Shown here in pieces: positions 62,926 through 64,000 of a DNA stretch of 64,000 bases. Where the stretch lies: the NCBI RefSeq assembly GCF_031453615.1, contig NZ_JAVIZT010000001.1:1736001-1800000 (forward strand). The letters run 5' to 3'. This DNA is from Microbacterium sp. SORGH_AS_0428 (lineage in GTDB: Bacteria > Actinomycetota > Actinomycetes > Actinomycetales > Microbacteriaceae). The notes beneath the pieces were generated by a model that was given only the letters and a program-made list of their open reading frames with translations, ran no database searches and was not told the origin of the DNA. Numbering within the stretch: position 1 is the stretch's first letter; each line of letters starts with the position of its first letter. A program made the position numbers and the translations under genes.

Positions 62926-62938
62926 CATATGATGTATG
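62926..62938. promoter_or_regulatory. Second candidate operator CATATGATGTATG
   Basis: Nearly the same 13-mer as at 56054-56066, 41 bp before the enolase-superfamily start and just past the SDR stop (62923). It suggests an internal, co-regulated promoter; TATAGC at about 62942 may be part of it. Confidence 0.65.
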
Positions 62939-62978
62939 CTCTATAGCAGGTCACGGTCCCAGAAGTGTCAAGGACGAT

Positions 62979-64000
62979 ATGAAAATCACGGGCTACCGCA
63001 CGATTCGCACCCACCGAGATTGGGGGCGGCCCGTCGGCGACGTCAACGGCTACATCGCCTCCGGGATCACCGAGGTGTCCATCGTCGTCGTCGAGACGGA
63101 TGAGGGCGTCGACGGCGTGGCCCTCGGATCCGACCACGACATCGAGCGCATCTTCCCCGCGCTGGAAGGGCAGGACCCCCGGGGTGTGTCGGCGCTGTAC
63201 GACCGGATGCTGGCCCACGTGTTCAAAGCGGGCCACAACGGTGCCACCTTCGGCGGGATCGCGACCCTCGACGCGGCACTGTGGGACATCAAAGCGAAGC
63301 TCGTCGGAGAACCTCTCTGGCGGCTGCTGGGCGCGAGCGACCGCTTCGTGCCAGGCTATGCGTCGGGTCTCGACATCGCCTTGACCGACGAGCAGCTCGC
63401 CCACTTCTACTCCGTCATGGCCGAGCACGGTTTCGCCAGCGGAAAGCTCAAGGGCGGCCGCGATCTGGAAGCCGACCTGCGCCGGCTCCGCATCATCCGC
63501 GACACCCTGGCTCCCAACTCGTCGCACCCCACCCTCATGCTCGACGCCAACGAGTCCTGGAACCTCAAGCAGGCCGTGCGGTACGTCACCGCCGTCGAGC
63601 AGGAGCTGGATCTCGCCTGGATCGAGGAGCCACTGCGCCGCTGGGACGCGCACGGTCACGCCCGCCTGTCCCAGTCGGTCAAAGCCGCCGTGGCGACGGG
63701 TGAGAACCTCACCGGTCTCGAGCAGTTCCGAAGCCTCTTCGACCTAGGCTCCGTGGACGTCGTCCAGGCAGGCGCCGTCTGGGGAGTGACCCACTTCCTG
63801 CGCCTGGCCTACGCCGCGCACGCGCGAGACCTCCCGATCAGCCCGGTGGGCCTGACCAGCAACCCCGCCGTGGCGCACGCCGCGGCCGCCATCCCGAACC
63901 ACCTGACCGCTGAGGTGCAGGATCTCGGCGCACCCTTCGGCGTCGACGTCGACGAGGAGTACGCCGACGGCGGCATCGTCCTCGGCGATCGTCCCGGAGC
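62979..64000 (+). CDS. Enolase superfamily (mandelate racemase/sugar acid dehydratase) protein, 3' end beyond window
   Basis: The frame from ATG 62979 is open to the window end, giving at least 340 aa (MKITGYRTIRTHRDWG). The N-terminal capping domain (1-115) leads into the barrel. There the catalytic KxK is GKLKGG, and metal ligands are the Asp in MLDANESW, Glu in WIEEPL and Glu in ATGENLTG. Members remove water from sugar acids to give 2-keto-3-deoxy acids. In this operon it is the expected dehydratase between lactonase and SDR. AGGA lies upstream. Exact substrate (L-fuconate or other hexonate) is unproven. Confidence 0.9.
   Translation, partial: MKITGYRTIRTHRDWGRPVGDVNGYIASGITEVSIVVVETDEGVDGVALGSDHDIERIFPALEGQDPRGVSALYDRMLAHVFKAGHNGATFGGIATLDAALWDIKAKLVGEPLWRLLGASDRFVPGYASGLDIALTDEQLAHFYSVMAEHGFASGKLKGGRDLEADLRRLRIIRDTLAPNSSHPTLMLDANESWNLKQAVRYVTAVEQELDLAWIEEPLRRWDAHGHARLSQSVKAAVATGENLTGLEQFRSLFDLGSVDVVQAGAVWGVTHFLRLAYAAHARDLPISPVGLTSNPAVAHAAAAIPNHLTAEVQDLGAPFGVDVDEEYADGGIVLGDRPG

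Overview
The window is high-GC (about 70 percent), densely packed DNA with GTG/ATG starts, AGGAGG-type ribosome sites and many 4-bp ATGA/GTGA overlaps. Gene content (dnaK-grpE-dnaJ-hspR, HAIR operators, DUF4870 proteins, type III PKS cluster) and style point to an actinobacterium of the Microbacteriaceae, most likely Microbacterium. That assignment is an inference; no 16S rRNA gene is present.

Layout. 1-3861: end of a two-component kinase gene, its NarL-type regulator, and a NatAB-like ABC exporter. 3988-7218: GH15 glucan/trehalose hydrolase divergent from a glucose-6-phosphate dehydrogenase. 7225-8892: VOC protein, RraA-like protein, nitroreductase. 9164-13476: type III polyketide synthase, methyltransferase and FAD monooxygenase in the srsABC order, followed by a frameshifted lipoprotein and a UbiA prenyltransferase. 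13538-17233: Imm5-like protein, methyltransferase, second two-component system, small membrane protein. 17287-19494: short ClpB with a HAIR operator. 19641-26093: ECF S component, TetR and GlxA regulators, small membrane proteins, two GT4 glycosyltransferases, one unknown gene. 26126-30832: heterodimeric ABC exporter and a potassium channel. 30862-40075: sugar operon (ABC importer, dehydrogenase, SDR, DapA-type lyase, PfkB kinase, isomerase) with its GntR regulator. 40147-44130: hspR, dnaJ, grpE, dnaK. 44384-53203: MFS and BCCT transporters, F420-type oxidoreductase, GNAT, GAF kinase, MprF-like protein, dCTP deaminase. 53254-55050: tRNA-Gly(CCC) followed by about 150-bp repeats that each end in a copy of the tRNA 3' end, then a lower-GC unknown gene. 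55054-55980: DUF368 lipid-carrier transporter. 56091-64000: oxidative L-fucose-type sugar operon running off the end.

How genes work together. HspR, encoded last in the dnaK operon, probably represses that operon through two HAIR boxes flanking a clear promoter, and clpB through a third HAIR box 25 kb away. The 30.9-39.3 kb sugar operon and its GntR gene share the motif GTTAACAGTCA in their upstream regions. The 56-64 kb operon carries the motif CATANGATGTATG before its first gene and again before its enolase-superfamily gene. It encodes both a hydrolytic (FAH) and a kinase/aldolase (KdgK/Eda) exit for 2-keto-3-deoxy acids.

The most unusual whole-window signal is the octamer GGATGCGG/CCGCATCC, which occurs about twice per kb, in genes and between them, far above the base-composition expectation. 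Several non-homologous palindromic elements fill intergenic spaces. I found no CRISPR array, transposase, phage gene or rRNA.
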